Source: a bacterium MS4 (GTDB taxonomy: Bacteria > Bacillota > Clostridia > Oscillospirales > Acutalibacteraceae). Taken from it: 64,000 bases of DNA. Below are positions 52,882 through 61,865 of the stretch, one piece after another (position 1 is the stretch's first letter; every line of letters starts with the position of its first letter). A model generated the notes under the pieces. That model had not been told where the DNA came from and ran no database searches. It saw nothing but the letters and a program-made list of their open reading frames with translations. The stretch is taken from assembly GCA_000752215.1 (NCBI GenBank), contig CCFG01000014.1, forward strand, positions 132,990 through 196,989, in the 5' to 3' direction. Both the position numbers and the translations under genes were made by a program.

Positions 52882-54308
52882 GCAATTACGAGCTGGTCTG
52901 CGGACTGGAAACTCATATTGAATTATCCACCAAAACGAAAATCTTCTGTTCGTGCACCACAGAGTTCGGCGGCGACCCGAACACCCACTGCTGCCCCGTC
53001 TGCATCGGGCTGCCGGGCACGCTGCCCAAGCTGAATAAAAAAGTGGTCGAATACGCCGTTATGGCCGGTCTGGCGACAAACTGCGAAATCAGCCCGGTTT
53101 CCAAAATGGACCGCAAAAACTACGTCTACCCTGACCTTCCGAAGGCGTACCAGATTTCACAGTACGATATGCCGCTGTGCAAAAACGGATATGTGGAACT
53201 GAGCAACGGCAGAAAGGTCCGTATCCTGCGCATCCATATTGAAGAGGACGCCGGCAAACTGGTCCACCAGCGCGGCAGTACCTATGTGGATTACAACCGC
53301 GGCGGCGTGCCGCTGATTGAAATCGTTACCGAGCCCGATATCCGCAGCATTGACGAAGCGAGGGAATATCTGGAAAGGCTGCAGCTCATCATGCGCTTTC
53401 TCGGTATTTCGGACTGTAAAATGCAGGAGGGCTCCATGCGGTGCGACGTGAACGTTTCCGTGCGTCCGCAGGGGACTGAAGCATTCGGCACAAGGACCGA
53501 AATAAAAAATATGAACTCCTTTGCCCACATGGCCAAGGCGATGGAATACGAGGTGAACCGCCAGATCGACCTGCTGCAGAGCGGCGAAAAGGTCGTACAG
53601 GAGACCCGCCGCTACAACGAGGAGGACGACTGCACCGAAAGCATGCGCGGCAAGGAAGACGCCCACGATTACCGCTATTTCCGCGAGCCGGACCTCGTGA
53701 CCATTCAGGTTTCCGAAGAGACGGTCGCCCAATTAAGGAAAAACCTGCCGGAGCTGCCTCATCAAAGGCTGGAGCGCTATCGGGCCGAATTCGGAATTCC
53801 CGAAGCCGACGCGCAGCAGCTGATTAAATACCGCCGAATTGCGGAATATTTTGAAGCCGCCATTGACGGCGTTCAGAATCCAAAGGTCGTCGCGAACTGC
53901 ATGATCGGACAGATGTTCAGCCGTCTGGACGGCGACAGCGCGAAAGAAGGCTTTCAGGTGAACGTAACGCCCGAAAACTTAAACGCGCTTGTGAAGCTGC
54001 TGGACGCAGGCAAAATCAAAATGAACCTTTTGAAGGCGACGCTTGAAAAAATGCTCGACACCGGGAAAGCTCCGGGCGAGCTGATCAGTGAGGCCGATAT
54101 GGGCGGTGTGGATGCGGATGCTCTTAAATCCGCCTGCGAGCAGGCTATCGCCTCCAATCCCAATGCGGTGTCGGATTACCTCTCCGGCAAGGAAAAGGCG
54201 CTCAAGGCCATTCTGGGCTCCGTTATGAAAGCGACACGGGGCCGCGCGGACGCGACGGAAGCAGAAAAGCTCCTGATTCAGCTGATACAGGGTGCCAACG
54301 CCAAATAA
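52878..54308 (+). CDS. gatB: Aspartyl/glutamyl-tRNA amidotransferase subunit B
   Basis: 476 residues. VCGLETHIELSTKTKIFCSC starts the kinase-like cradle; the zinc cysteines are CSC and CCPVC; YPDLPKAYQISQYD and RIHIEEDAGKL are family hallmarks; the last 150 residues form the tRNA-binding YqeY-like tail. Activates the mischarged Asp/Glu with ATP and uses ammonia from GatA. End of operon. Confidence 0.96.
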   Translation: MSNYELVCGLETHIELSTKTKIFCSCTTEFGGDPNTHCCPVCIGLPGTLPKLNKKVVEYAVMAGLATNCEISPVSKMDRKNYVYPDLPKAYQISQYDMPLCKNGYVELSNGRKVRILRIHIEEDAGKLVHQRGSTYVDYNRGGVPLIEIVTEPDIRSIDEAREYLERLQLIMRFLGISDCKMQEGSMRCDVNVSVRPQGTEAFGTRTEIKNMNSFAHMAKAMEYEVNRQIDLLQSGEKVVQETRRYNEEDDCTESMRGKEDAHDYRYFREPDLVTIQVSEETVAQLRKNLPELPHQRLERYRAEFGIPEADAQQLIKYRRIAEYFEAAIDGVQNPKVVANCMIGQMFSRLDGDSAKEGFQVNVTPENLNALVKLLDAGKIKMNLLKATLEKMLDTGKAPGELISEADMGGVDADALKSACEQAIASNPNAVSDYLSGKEKALKAILGSVMKATRGRADATEAEKLLIQLIQGANAK

Positions 54309-54332
54309 TCAAAAAGAAACCATGCATAAAAT

Positions 54333-54375
54333 ATGCCTTGATCGGCTTTGATAATCCGATCAAGGCATTTCTTTG
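54333..54375 (+). terminator. Terminator of aspS-gatCAB
   Basis: Thirteen-pair perfect stem ATGCCTTGATCGG with loop CTTTGATAAT, then TTCTTTGTT. Confidence 0.9.
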
Positions 54376-54378
54376 TTC

Positions 54379-55839
54379 TCAGCTCTTCCCTTCCCTGTCA
54401 TCCGCAGCGGAGTCCGGTGCATCTATGTATTTCTCATTCACAGCCCCGGAGCAAGCTTCCCTGTCCTGTGCCGGGGATAAGGCGTCTGCCCGAAGGGGTG
54501 ACTCCCGCAAAGCGTCCGTCCGTTTCTGTCTGGTCCACACAAAAAAGACCAGCATCACGAAGGTCGTAATCAGATCGGCGACCGCCTGTGCGTAGTAAAT
54601 CCCGTTTTCCATCCACAGACGTTCCATCAGGATCAGAATCGGAAGATAGATGATCCCCTGTCTGGAAATACTGAATACAAATCCGGACTTGCTGTATTTG
54701 ATGCAGAGCAGATATACGATCGCCATCGCCTGAAAGCCATAGGTAAAGAACAAAACGCTTGCCCCGATCATTGCCCGTATCCCCAGCTTAATGACCTCAG
54801 GATCTCTGGAAAACGCGGCAACAATCGGCTGCGCAAACAGAATTTGCAGAGCCGCCAGAATCACGCTGCCTGTAATCGCCCACAGGTATGCCTTTCGGGT
54901 TGCCTCTTTAATACGGTCAAAATGCCGCGCGCCGTAATTATAGGAAATAAAGGTCTGATACCCTCTTGAAAATCCGGTAATGGCAAACGTGGTCATCCCC
55001 ACCATGCGGTTGGCGATTCCCAGCGCGGCAATGGTGTTGTCGCCGTACGGAGCAGCCACAACGTTTGCCGCGCTGATGGACAGGCTCTGAAAAAGGTTGA
55101 TCGTAAAGATGGGAATCCCCGTTTTGAGAATCGGCTTTATAAACCACGATTGAAAGCGGATATTTTTGACGGAAAGGGTCAAGTAACTTTTCCCTCTCAA
55201 ATAATACGGCAGCAGAATCGCAACACTGATGAACTGCCCGATGACATCGGTCACGGCGGCGCCCAAAATCCCCATCTTCAGCGGCCAGATAAAGATCGGG
55301 TCCAAAATGATATTTACCACGGAACCCACGATCTGGGACCACGTACTGAGCGCTACCGCACCTTCGGCGCGCACGAGGTTCATCAGGCAGATGGACGGGA
55401 TCTGAAACAGGAAGCCGACAATCAGGATTCCCGTATAATCCATCGCATAGGGCATCACCTCGGCGGAGGCGCCCATTGCCCTGAGCAGCGGGCGCAGGAA
55501 CAGCAGGACGAACTGAAACCCTACGCTTGCAAGAACACAGTAAAAAAGAGTTGACGAAAGCACGATTTCCGCTTTTTTCTTCTCGCCCGCCCCGAGAAGC
55601 TCGGAGATATACGCCGCCGCCCCATTTCCAAAGAGCAGCCCGATTCCGGGAATGAACGTGACGAGCGGATAGGCAATGGAAATCGCCCCCATCGCCGTGG
55701 TACCCAGCTGCGCCACGAAGAAGCTGTCGATAAAATTGTAAAACCCTGTCATCAGCAGCCCGACGATCGTCGGCATTCCTAAGTACAGCAAAGCGGTATT
55801 CACTTTCCCGCTCTCCATCATAGCCAATCTTTTATTCAA
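54379..55839 (-). CDS. MATE-family multidrug efflux protein
   Basis: 486 residues, twelve helices in two six-helix halves typical of MATE pumps (LLYLGMPTIVGLLMTGFYNFIDSFFVAQLGTTAMGAIS and the second-half start TLILKTGIPIFTINLFQSLSISAANVVAAPYGDNTIAALGIANRM-like region). C-terminal 50 residues are a charged, disordered extension. TTG start at 55839 has AAGGGGC upstream; the ATGs at 55821/55818 have none. The divergent/adjacent MarR gene upstream, in the same orientation, likely controls it. Confidence 0.88.
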   Translation of the reverse strand: MNKRLAMMESGKVNTALLYLGMPTIVGLLMTGFYNFIDSFFVAQLGTTAMGAISIAYPLVTFIPGIGLLFGNGAAAYISELLGAGEKKKAEIVLSSTLFYCVLASVGFQFVLLFLRPLLRAMGASAEVMPYAMDYTGILIVGFLFQIPSICLMNLVRAEGAVALSTWSQIVGSVVNIILDPIFIWPLKMGILGAAVTDVIGQFISVAILLPYYLRGKSYLTLSVKNIRFQSWFIKPILKTGIPIFTINLFQSLSISAANVVAAPYGDNTIAALGIANRMVGMTTFAITGFSRGYQTFISYNYGARHFDRIKEATRKAYLWAITGSVILAALQILFAQPIVAAFSRDPEVIKLGIRAMIGASVLFFTYGFQAMAIVYLLCIKYSKSGFVFSISRQGIIYLPILILMERLWMENGIYYAQAVADLITTFVMLVFFVWTRQKRTDALRESPLRADALSPAQDREACSGAVNEKYIDAPDSAADDREGKS

Positions 55840-55907
55840 TAAAAATTGCCCCTTCCTAACCGTTTAGCTACTATACGATTTTGCAAAAAAAATAGCGCTT
55901 TGCAGCA

Positions 55908-56354
55908 CTATTCCCATTTTTTCTGAATCTCCTCTAAAAACTCACAGATTAGCGCGCGCTTCTGCCCGTCATAGTTTTGCACTACGTCAAAAACTTTCCC
56001 GTCCAGCTCTTTGTGATAGCGGCGATGCTCTTCAAAAGCCTTTTGACCCTTTTGCGTCAGCCACACAATGACCCTCGCTTTATTGCCGGAATCCGCCGCC
56101 TTCATCAGATACCCTTTTTCCTCAAGCTTTTTTACCATTTGAGAAACGGCGCCCTTTGTCACCCGAATGGACTTGGCAATATCGGAGATACAGTAACTTT
56201 CGTTGCTTCCGATAAAATCAATCAAATGTATTTCGGCAATAAAAAGCTCATGATCCGTGCCAAAGGTGCGGGATCTTCTATCGTATTTATTGAATTGTTC
56301 CACAGCATCCAGGAGACACCTTGAGATTTTCTGCGCATCGTATTGCTTTTCCAT
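55908..56354 (-). CDS. MarR-family transcriptional regulator
   Basis: 148 residues: helices, then winged helix YCISDIAKSIRVTKGAVSQMVKKLEEKGYLMKAADSGNKARVIVWLTQKG, the standard MarR core. It precedes a MATE efflux gene in the same direction, so ligand-relieved repression of the pump is likely. The ATG at 56354 is only seven bases past the -10 box, so the mRNA is probably leaderless; no ribosome site is visible. Confidence 0.88.
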   Translation of the reverse strand: MEKQYDAQKISRCLLDAVEQFNKYDRRSRTFGTDHELFIAEIHLIDFIGSNESYCISDIAKSIRVTKGAVSQMVKKLEEKGYLMKAADSGNKARVIVWLTQKGQKAFEEHRRYHKELDGKVFDVVQNYDGQKRALICEFLEEIQKKWE

Positions 56355-56361
56355 GTTCTCA

Positions 56362-56390
56362 ATTGTATACCTGCTATACCCTATTGTCAA
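56362..56390 (-). promoter_or_regulatory. SigA promoter giving a probable leaderless marR mRNA
   Basis: Minus strand TTGACA (56390-56385), 17 bases, TACAAT (56367-56362). The first base of the start codon is eight bases downstream, where transcription would begin. GTATA occurs twice in the spacer and could be the operator. Confidence 0.65.
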
Positions 56391-56434
56391 GGAGTTTTGA
56401 AAATCGAGAAAAGGCTAAAAAGCCGTAAATAACA

Positions 56435-56492
56435 AACCCTCCCTATTGTAGAGGAAGAGCTAAGCTGCTTCTCTCCGGCAACAGGAAGGGTT
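56435..56492 (-). terminator. Terminator-like hairpin after the nitroreductase gene
   Basis: Arms AACCCTTCCTGTTG and CAATAGGGAGGGTT with an inner GAGAAGCAG/CTCTTCCTC stretch, then TTGTTATTT on the minus strand. Confidence 0.5.
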
Positions 56493-56572
56493 CTATCAAA
56501 ATGTTATGGCTGCCGTTGAAGCAAGCGGATTTTGCCCGTATGCATCACCAATATTTTCATATAATAATACAA

Positions 56573-57100
56573 TTATCTTACGTAGCTGATGTCATCGTCA
56601 CGGCGCTCTTTGGGAGCCGGTGCATTTTCACTCGGATACCCCACGGTAACGCAGCCAAACGGAATGCACTGATCCGGCAGCTTGAGACGCTTCATGATGC
56701 GCTCGTCGCGCAGGCCGTCGTTGACCGAACAGATATAGCAGCTTCCAAGCCCGTATGCCTGAGCGGCAAGCATGATATTCATAATTGCGCAGGAACAATC
56801 CTCGCGGTTATATTTCGCCGATTCCGGGGCCGACAAAACAATGACGGTGGGAGCGTTGTAGAACGGGACATGGCCCGGAACGAATTTCGCGCCGTTTTCC
56901 ACAGCGACGGAGACAATATCCGCAAGCAGCTGTTTATTCTGAATCACGGTAAAATGCCTTGCCTGCATCCCCATGGTTGACGGGGCAAATTTTGCCGCGA
57001 GTAAAATATCTGTCAGCTCTTCCTCTGAAATCTGCTCAGGCCGATAAGCGCGAACCGCCCGCCTGTCGAGCAAAGCCTCTATGGTATGGTTGAGTATCAC
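56573..57100 (-). CDS. Nitroreductase-family FMN oxidoreductase
   Basis: 175 residues: NHTIEALLDRRAVRAYRPEQISEEELTDILLAAKFAPSTMGMQARHFTVI is the family's FMN-binding start (R-R-x-x-R), and AYGLGSCYIC and FGCVTVGYPSE complete it. Dimeric flavoenzyme reducing nitro compounds, quinones or similar. The GTG at 57100 is chosen because AAGGAGG lies eight bases upstream; an extension to 57148 has no ribosome site. Confidence 0.88.
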   Translation of the reverse strand: MILNHTIEALLDRRAVRAYRPEQISEEELTDILLAAKFAPSTMGMQARHFTVIQNKQLLADIVSVAVENGAKFVPGHVPFYNAPTVIVLSAPESAKYNREDCSCAIMNIMLAAQAYGLGSCYICSVNDGLRDERIMKRLKLPDQCIPFGCVTVGYPSENAPAPKERRDDDISYVR

Positions 57101-57305
57101 TGTGAATTCCTCCTTAATCACTCGTATGCCGTTTGGCACACAATCCATTTTAATATAAATTGTTTCAATTATATCTTACCTTCGATTATTTATCAATCCA
57201 TTTGTGTTAAATACAAATTAAAAAACCTAAAGATTTATTTTTAAAAAAGGATTGACAAATTTCTGGTTTTTGGTATAATTATTCTTGCTGTTTGAAATAT
57301 TTTGA

Positions 57306-57379
57306 TGCGGAATTGTGTAAAGGTAGCACGACAGACTCTGACTCTGTTTGTGAGGGTTCGAATCCTTCTTCCGCAGCCA
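57306..57379 (+). tRNA. tRNA-Gln (anticodon CUG)
   Basis: Acceptor TGCGGAA / TTCCGCA, anticodon stem ACAGA / TCTGT around loop CTCTGAC (anticodon CTG), T-arm GAGGG TTCGAAT CCTTC, and an encoded GCCA end. Confidence 0.9.
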
Positions 57380-57380
57380 T

Positions 57381-57406
57381 GGCCCCAAATTTGGGGCCGC
57401 ATTTTT

Positions 57407-57407
<1 letters not shown>
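57381..57407 (+). terminator. Hairpin between the two tRNA genes
   Basis: GGCCCCAAATTTGGGGCC, a perfect 18-base palindrome, followed by GCATTTTT. It could terminate tRNA-Gln or be a processing signal. Confidence 0.55.
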
Positions 57408-57483
<76 letters not shown>

Positions 57484-57486
57484 TTG

Positions 57487-57524
57487 AAAAGGCCGTCGAC
57501 TTTTGTCGACGGCCTTTTGTTTTG
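57487..57524 (+). terminator. Terminator of tRNA-Pro
   Basis: Fourteen-pair stem AAAAGGCCGTCGAC with loop TTTT, then GTTTTGAC, four bases after the CCA end. Confidence 0.9.
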
Positions 57525-57643
57525 ACTATATTTATGCGGGTTTGCGAGAAGCAAGTCCTATAAGGACACTCGAAAGCAAAATAGAGTGACAAGATCAATA
57601 TTGACTGATATAATATATGCAAATTGTAATTTAGGTGCTTTAA

Positions 57644-58505
57644 ATGTTAACTGTATTTTCTACAAGAGAGATATCAACGGCAATTTGGATTGCTATTGCA
57701 CTTATACTTTGCCTATTCTCACCCCAAATTCGCAAGGCTTTACTGGGCATAGTTAAAACTGCTTGCACGCCAAAACTATCTATACCATTTATCGGTATGC
57801 TTGCTTACGCCGCCTTTTTTGTTTTTCTGTTAACATTTACGTCATTTTGGAAATGGAAATACATAAAAGATATTTCTATATGGGTAATTTTTGCGGGTGT
57901 TCCAGCCTGCTATAAAGCAATTGGGGATAAAATTGATGAGCATTACTTTCGTAATATGTTTCTGGTTAATTTGAAATTTGTTGCTTTGATTTATTTTATC
58001 GTTGCTACTTTCACCTTTAGTCTTATAGCAGAACTGCTTATTATTCCTTCTATTGCATTTCTAGCATTACTTGATGCCGTTGCAAGTACAAAACCTGAAT
58101 ATGCCTTGGTGAAAAAGCTAACTTCATTTTTAATTCTTTCAGCCGGGTTTGGCTATTATCGCTTTTTCGCTTAAAGAAGCCATTAGTTCTTACCAAACGC
58201 TTGGTGCTATAGATTTGTTAGTAAGTTTTTGTATACCTATTATTTTTTCAGCGTTGTATATACCCGTTGCCTATGGGTTTGCAGTATATGCAAAATACGA
58301 AATGTTATTTGTAAGAATGAGTTTCAAAGAGCCAAAAGATAAAAAGGTTAAGCGTAAACATAGATTAACTGTGTTACGTGTATGTAAGCTGTCATATAAG
58401 AAAATTGTTCGATTCGAGCAAGAGTACATTAAAAATATGTATATTTCAATAAAGCAGATTGAGTTTGATGACTTGATCAAAAAATTCAAAGCAAATTTCA
58501 GGTGA
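57644..58505 (+). pseudogene. Frameshifted AT-rich membrane-protein gene
   Basis: Two overlapping frames, 57644-58174 (176 residues, five hydrophobic helices) and 58149-58505 (118 residues, one or two helices and a basic C-terminal tail), read as one protein of about 286 residues if one base is removed near 58147: the last helix FLILSAGF continues directly as LAIIAFSLKEAIS. The second frame has only a TTG and no ribosome site. Base composition is much more AT-rich than the neighbours, suggesting acquisition. Family not recognised. Two separate genes cannot be excluded. Confidence 0.6.
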
Positions 58506-58577
58506 AATTTTGTAAATATTGCTTGCAGATTGCCCGCAAACCATTGGTATTACTGGATTTCTCCAAGTCCTATAATT

Positions 58578-58589
58578 TCACTCCGACCA
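58578..58589 (+). repeat. Possible attachment-site remnant (tRNA 3'-end-like)
   Basis: TCACTCCGACCA matches the 3' end of tRNA-Pro at 57472-57483 (TCACCTCGACCA) in 10 of 12 bases, and a terminator follows as after a tRNA. The stretch before it is not a tRNA. It may be the displaced 3' tip of a tRNA left by an integration. Short and imperfect, so tentative. Confidence 0.35.
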
Positions 58590-58596
58590 CGAAGAA

Positions 58597-58642
58597 ACCC
58601 GCATGAATACTGGATTTTCCAGTAATTCAGGCGGGATTTTTT
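58597..58642 (+). terminator. Strong terminator at the left edge of the element
   Basis: AACCCGCATGAATACTGGA / TCCAGTAATTCAGGCGGG, nearly continuous pairing, then ATTTTTTATTT. Confidence 0.8.
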
Positions 58643-58700
58643 ATTTCTTATTCGCGCGTTCGCGCGTAAAAAACACGAAAAAACATAAACAATGTGGCAC

Positions 58701-59714
58701 CTATGTGGCACTTGAACTCATGGTATCTACGCATGATTCCTTTTCTGACTTTTCGCCCGAAATATACCGGCTCAGCTTGTCCATGCTGCGTCGCTTATAT
58801 ACCTTATCAAGGTGTGTGTACATCTCCAATGTGGTTTTGATATCGGCATGTCCAAGCTGATCCCGTGCAGTCAACACGTCCACTTCGGCCAAATACAAAA
58901 GCGTGGCAAAGGTGTGCCGCAGCCAATGAGCAGTGATCGGTGGGATCATCGGCGGTACCCCGTGAGGATTATGTACGGATTCTGGCTTGTCAAAATCAAT
59001 TTCAGGGTGTGCTTTCTTATATGTCGTAAAGTCCCCATATTTAAGGTTCAGGACGTTCCAGTATGCATCCCATAACCTCTTCCACCCACTTTCGGTGAGC
59101 ATCTTCCCTTTTGCTGACCGTATGACGAGAGTATCCCCCGTTTCCATGGTAATTCCGTTGCGCGCCCGCTCAAACGTCAGGAAATCAACAAGCTGCTGCG
59201 GGATATCGATTGTACGGATGCTCGCTTCTGTTTTAGCCTCTCCATCCTTTAATATACTTTTCCCGTCAATGATCTCGACCGATTTGTTTACATCGATCGT
59301 TTTCGCCTTGAGATTAATATCCGACCAAAGCAGCGGAATCAACTCCCCGCGGCGAAGACCGGCGTACATCATTATCATAGCTCCGCGCTGTGCCCTGTGA
59401 GGCGTATTGATAACCCACTGCTGCTCTTCCATGATCAATGCCCTGCGCTCACTCTGCGGCGCCTTTTTGGGTATCTTAACGGCCTCTGCCGAATTGTATT
59501 CGATCACCCTGGCTTCAATCGCCATTTGAAATATCTACTTCGCGGCGCTCTTGACGTCAATCAGAGTTTTCTTAGCGGTCGGTTTCCCGGTTCTCGGGTT
59601 CCTTTCGGCCAGGGCATTGATAATATCCTGTATATCTCCGGTCTGTACCTTTACGATCGGCATAAACCAAAGATTCTCAAGCTTATCAACTGCATAACTA
59701 TATATGCGGGATTT
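58701..59714 (-). pseudogene. Tyrosine integrase, 5'-truncated and interrupted by an amber codon
   Basis: The frame 58701-59525 holds the catalytic domain: Arg in AGLRRGELIPLLW, HWLRHTFATLL, LGHADIKTT and the nucleophile in TLEMYTHLD. Upstream, in the same frame, the core-binding domain continues (YAVDKLENLWFMP ... KKTLIDVKSAAK) but a TAG at 59537-59535 stands before IFQMAIEA. The frame then ends about 60 residues further up, at the ImmA gene, so the N-terminal arm-binding domain is missing. A Tn916/phage-type integrase that should not work. Confidence 0.85.
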
Positions 59715-60137
59715 TTATGCCAACTTTCTTTGCTTTGCTATGGTGTAGTAATCCAAAGTTTTTTCAATAAATGACTCCGGCATACCAAAATATTCGGCCA
59801 ACTGCCAACGCTCAGAATATCCGTCCTCCATAGCAGTTTTTAAAGATTCAAACGGTATGTATCTCTCAATCGCCCATCGGTTGGCCTTATACTCATGCTT
59901 CTCAATCAGGTCCAGCGGACTACTAACCTTTTGCGTACGACCAGTAGCGCAATGACCCAACTCGTGAGCCAATATGCCCTTATACTTTGAAATCGTGTCA
60001 AAACAGGATAAATCTAAAAAGATACCGTACTCTCCACCTAATTCTATAGTTGCCGCATCTGCAAAACCAATATCTTGGGTAAACAACTGTATGCCCTTAT
60101 TTTCAATATCTTTATACATAGCCCACAATTCGACCAT
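59715..60137 (-). CDS. ImmA/IrrE-family metallopeptidase
   Basis: 140 residues with the zinc motif HELGHCATG (near 78) and a downstream EYKANRWAIE glutamate ligand, as in ImmA of ICEBs1 and phage relatives that cleave the adjacent repressor to induce the element. It lies 17 bases after the repressor gene. GGGGGACAGGG precedes the ATG. Its stop codon is exactly where the integrase homology begins. Confidence 0.88.
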   Translation of the reverse strand: MVELWAMYKDIENKGIQLFTQDIGFADAATIELGGEYGIFLDLSCFDTISKYKGILAHELGHCATGRTQKVSSPLDLIEKHEYKANRWAIERYIPFESLKTAMEDGYSERWQLAEYFGMPESFIEKTLDYYTIAKQRKLA

Positions 60138-60154
60138 TCCCTGTCCCCCGTTTA

Positions 60155-60523
60155 TTACTTATCTTTATGCTCTTGACTCAGTTTAAACAGCCGAGCCATT
60201 TCCAAAAGCTTTTGCTTGTTTTCTTCCGTAAGATCCTGTGTTTCCGCGTGAAGCGCATAAGTAAAATCGTCAAAGGTGATATCCCTATTATCTTTAGTTG
60301 AAATTTCTTCCCACCCCATTAAATATTCAGGAGTCGTCTGCAAAGCTGAGGCAAGAATCTCAACCTTACTTAAAGGAATGTTCTTAATAGCTCCTGATTC
60401 ATACCGTTGTAAAGTTGACTTGCTCATCCCGGTCAAATTCGCTAAATCCTGAAAACTCAGGTTTAAGACTTGTCTTCGGCTTTTAATACGTTCTACAATA
60501 TCAATCATTGAAGATTCATTCAT
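60155..60523 (-). CDS. XRE/cI-like repressor of the integrated element
   Basis: 122 residues: helix-turn-helix LSFQDLANLTGMSKSTLQRYESGAIKNIPLSKVEILASALQTTPEYLMGW, then a short helical tail. Forms a repressor/ImmA module with the next gene. The divergent gap contains its operators and a TTGCAT-17-TATTAT promoter. Confidence 0.9.
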   Translation of the reverse strand: MNESSMIDIVERIKSRRQVLNLSFQDLANLTGMSKSTLQRYESGAIKNIPLSKVEILASALQTTPEYLMGWEEISTKDNRDITFDDFTYALHAETQDLTEENKQKLLEMARLFKLSQEHKDK

Positions 60524-60548
60524 CTCTGCAACACTCCTTCATGGGCAT

Positions 60549-60658
60549 ATAATACACCAATCGGATTAAATATGCAACATTTATTTTAAAATTGTTGCCC
60601 AAATGGGTCGACTTTTAATAACAGATGTTTTGTTATGTAATCGTCCCAAATATGCAAC
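60549..60658. promoter_or_regulatory. Repressor promoter and operator repeats
   Basis: Minus-strand promoter TTGCAT (60577-60572), 17 bases, TATTAT (60554-60549). The motif TATGCAAC occurs at 60571-60578 over its -35 box and at 60651-60658, with the inverted GTTGCCC at 60594-60600. The longer form GTCCCAAATATGCAAC (60643-60658) returns as GTCCCAAAAATGCAAC at 60873-60888, downstream of the cro-like gene. A repressor control region is likely. Confidence 0.6.
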
Positions 60659-60676
60659 TAAAGGAGATAAGCAATA

Positions 60677-60912
60677 ATGAATGCGAATCTGCTTAGAGCC
60701 CAAATGGTTAAACTGGGAAGAACACAAGCAGAAGTGGCTAAAGCTATAGGCATTTCTGAAAATTCTATGAGTAGGAGCTGCTTGGAAAGCGTTAATTTCG
60801 GTTGTCGGAAATTCAAAAGTTATGTCTTTACCTTGACATACTCGATCCGAAAGAAATTTTTATACCCAATTTGTCCCAAAAATGCAACAATTTTAATCTT
60901 AGAAAGGAGTGA
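60677..60912 (+). pseudogene. cro-like XRE regulator, frameshifted and with an internal stop
   Basis: Starts MNANLLRAQMVKLGRTQAEVAKAIGISENSMSR behind AAAGGAGAT, a normal HTH. One base is then missing and the rest continues in another frame as LLGKR-stop-FRLSEIQKLCLYLDILDPKEIF, with a TAA in place of a sense codon. Two independent lesions, so not merely a sequencing slip. Confidence 0.8.
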
Positions 60913-60916
60913 AAGG

Positions 60917-61106
60917 ATGGCTATTAAATTAACAGTACACAAAACGCCGGACACCAGCGAAGGTTTGAGCGGGCATATCCGTATCAGCCCCGAAGCTGAA
61001 ATAATTATCCGCCAGCTAATCAGGGGAAACAGGGCTATCCGCTCGCAGAATTGTTTCTCAAATTGTAGTACAAGCCGCGGAGCAGATCGAGATTCATGAA
61101 GTTTGA
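60917..61106 (+). pseudogene. Small phage-type gene with a one-base insertion
   Basis: AAGGAGTGAAAGG leads an ATG encoding MAIKLTVHKTPDTSEGLSGHIRISPEAEIIIRQL; a surplus G in AGGGGAAAC shifts the frame. The following frame gives TGLSARRIVSQIVVQAAEQIEIHEV and a stop, a coherent continuation. The whole would be about 62 residues. Helical C-terminus, function unknown. Confidence 0.7.
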
Positions 61107-61206
61107 CCGATCTGTGTAAAAACAGCATAGCACAAACGTTCTGTTTTACAATCCCTCAAAATTTTATAGCCCCATTTTGGGTACTGCGCGAAAGGAGGAC
61201 AACCAT

Positions 61207-61368
61207 ATGCCGGCGAAATCAAAAACCCCATCTAGCAACATTATGATCCGCAATGACGCGAAGCCCCCTCCCCTGACCTCATGGCAAGGATATTCTTTGG
61301 GCTCCCTTTGGACAGGCTGGTCGAGGATATCAGGAACAACCCCGGCGGCAAATATATGACCTGTACGC
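61207..61368 (+). pseudogene. Small phage-type gene with a one-base deletion
   Basis: AAAGGAGGACAACC precedes MPAKSKTPSSNIMIRNDAKPPPL, then a base is missing in a C-run and the sensible sequence goes on in another frame as DLMARIFFGLPLDRLVEDIRNNPGGKY. Resembles short early-region phage proteins. The natural end is not clear. Confidence 0.55.
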
Positions 61369-61524
61369 ATGACCGCCTTATGCGCCCGCTGCGGCAAGCG
61401 CTGGATCATCAGTATCCTGCAGCACATACCCCGGAGCGGTTACATATGCCCACACTGTGCCGTGAGGGACAGGCTGGTTAGGGCGGGGATTATTAAGGAA
61501 GGAGGGGAACAGGATTGCAAATAG
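61369..61524 (+). CDS. Small zinc-ribbon protein
   Basis: 51 residues with two knuckles, LCARCGKRW and YICPHCAV, spaced 21 residues apart, then a basic tail. The Cys pattern argues that the frame is real although no ribosome site is visible before the ATG. The start may once have been upstream in the frame now broken. Probably binds zinc; nucleic-acid contact possible. Confidence 0.5.
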   Translation: MTALCARCGKRWIISILQHIPRSGYICPHCAVRDRLVRAGIIKEGGEQDCK

Positions 61525-61636
61525 GTGAAAAGACTGCGACCAAGTCGTCGTTACTTCCGATAGCGGCGAAGTGATCGCAGTGGTTTCAGACAGCGAAATA
61601 ATTGAGCATAGCGGTTACAAAGTCACACTATCCTAA
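61515..61636 (+). pseudogene. Small phage-type gene, frameshifted
   Basis: GGAGGGGAACAGGA leads a TTG reading MQIGEKT, after which the meaningful frame moves to DQVVVTSDSGEVIAVVSD and onward to YKVTLS-stop. About 40 residues when repaired. It ends overlapping a convergent small gene. Confidence 0.45.
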
Positions 61637-61840
61637 ATTATTATTTTTGCTGCTGTCAGGATTTGAACACGGAGTATCAACGTTGTTAATGTTCCTGACA
61701 TGATAATCTTCGTAACGACCGTTATTAATCGACTTTACAAACTGTTCGCGATTCATATTTCGTCCGGTCTGATTATCATGAAAGGTCTGGTTTCTTCCGT
61801 TTGGATCCTCTGTGTTTACGGTAACCCTAGGTTTTCCCAT
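61628..61840 (-). CDS. Small conserved protein (DUF3892-like)
   Basis: 70 residues, hydrophilic. MNREQFVKSINNGRYEDYHV followed by RNINNVDTPCSNPDSSKNNNLG resembles short proteins frequent in phages and elements of Firmicutes. GGAGGTGATACAT is a very strong ribosome site. Intact. Function unknown. Confidence 0.6.
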   Translation of the reverse strand: MGKPRVTVNTEDPNGRNQTFHDNQTGRNMNREQFVKSINNGRYEDYHVRNINNVDTPCSNPDSSKNNNLG

Positions 61841-61865
61841 TATGTATCACCTCCCTCCCATCAAG

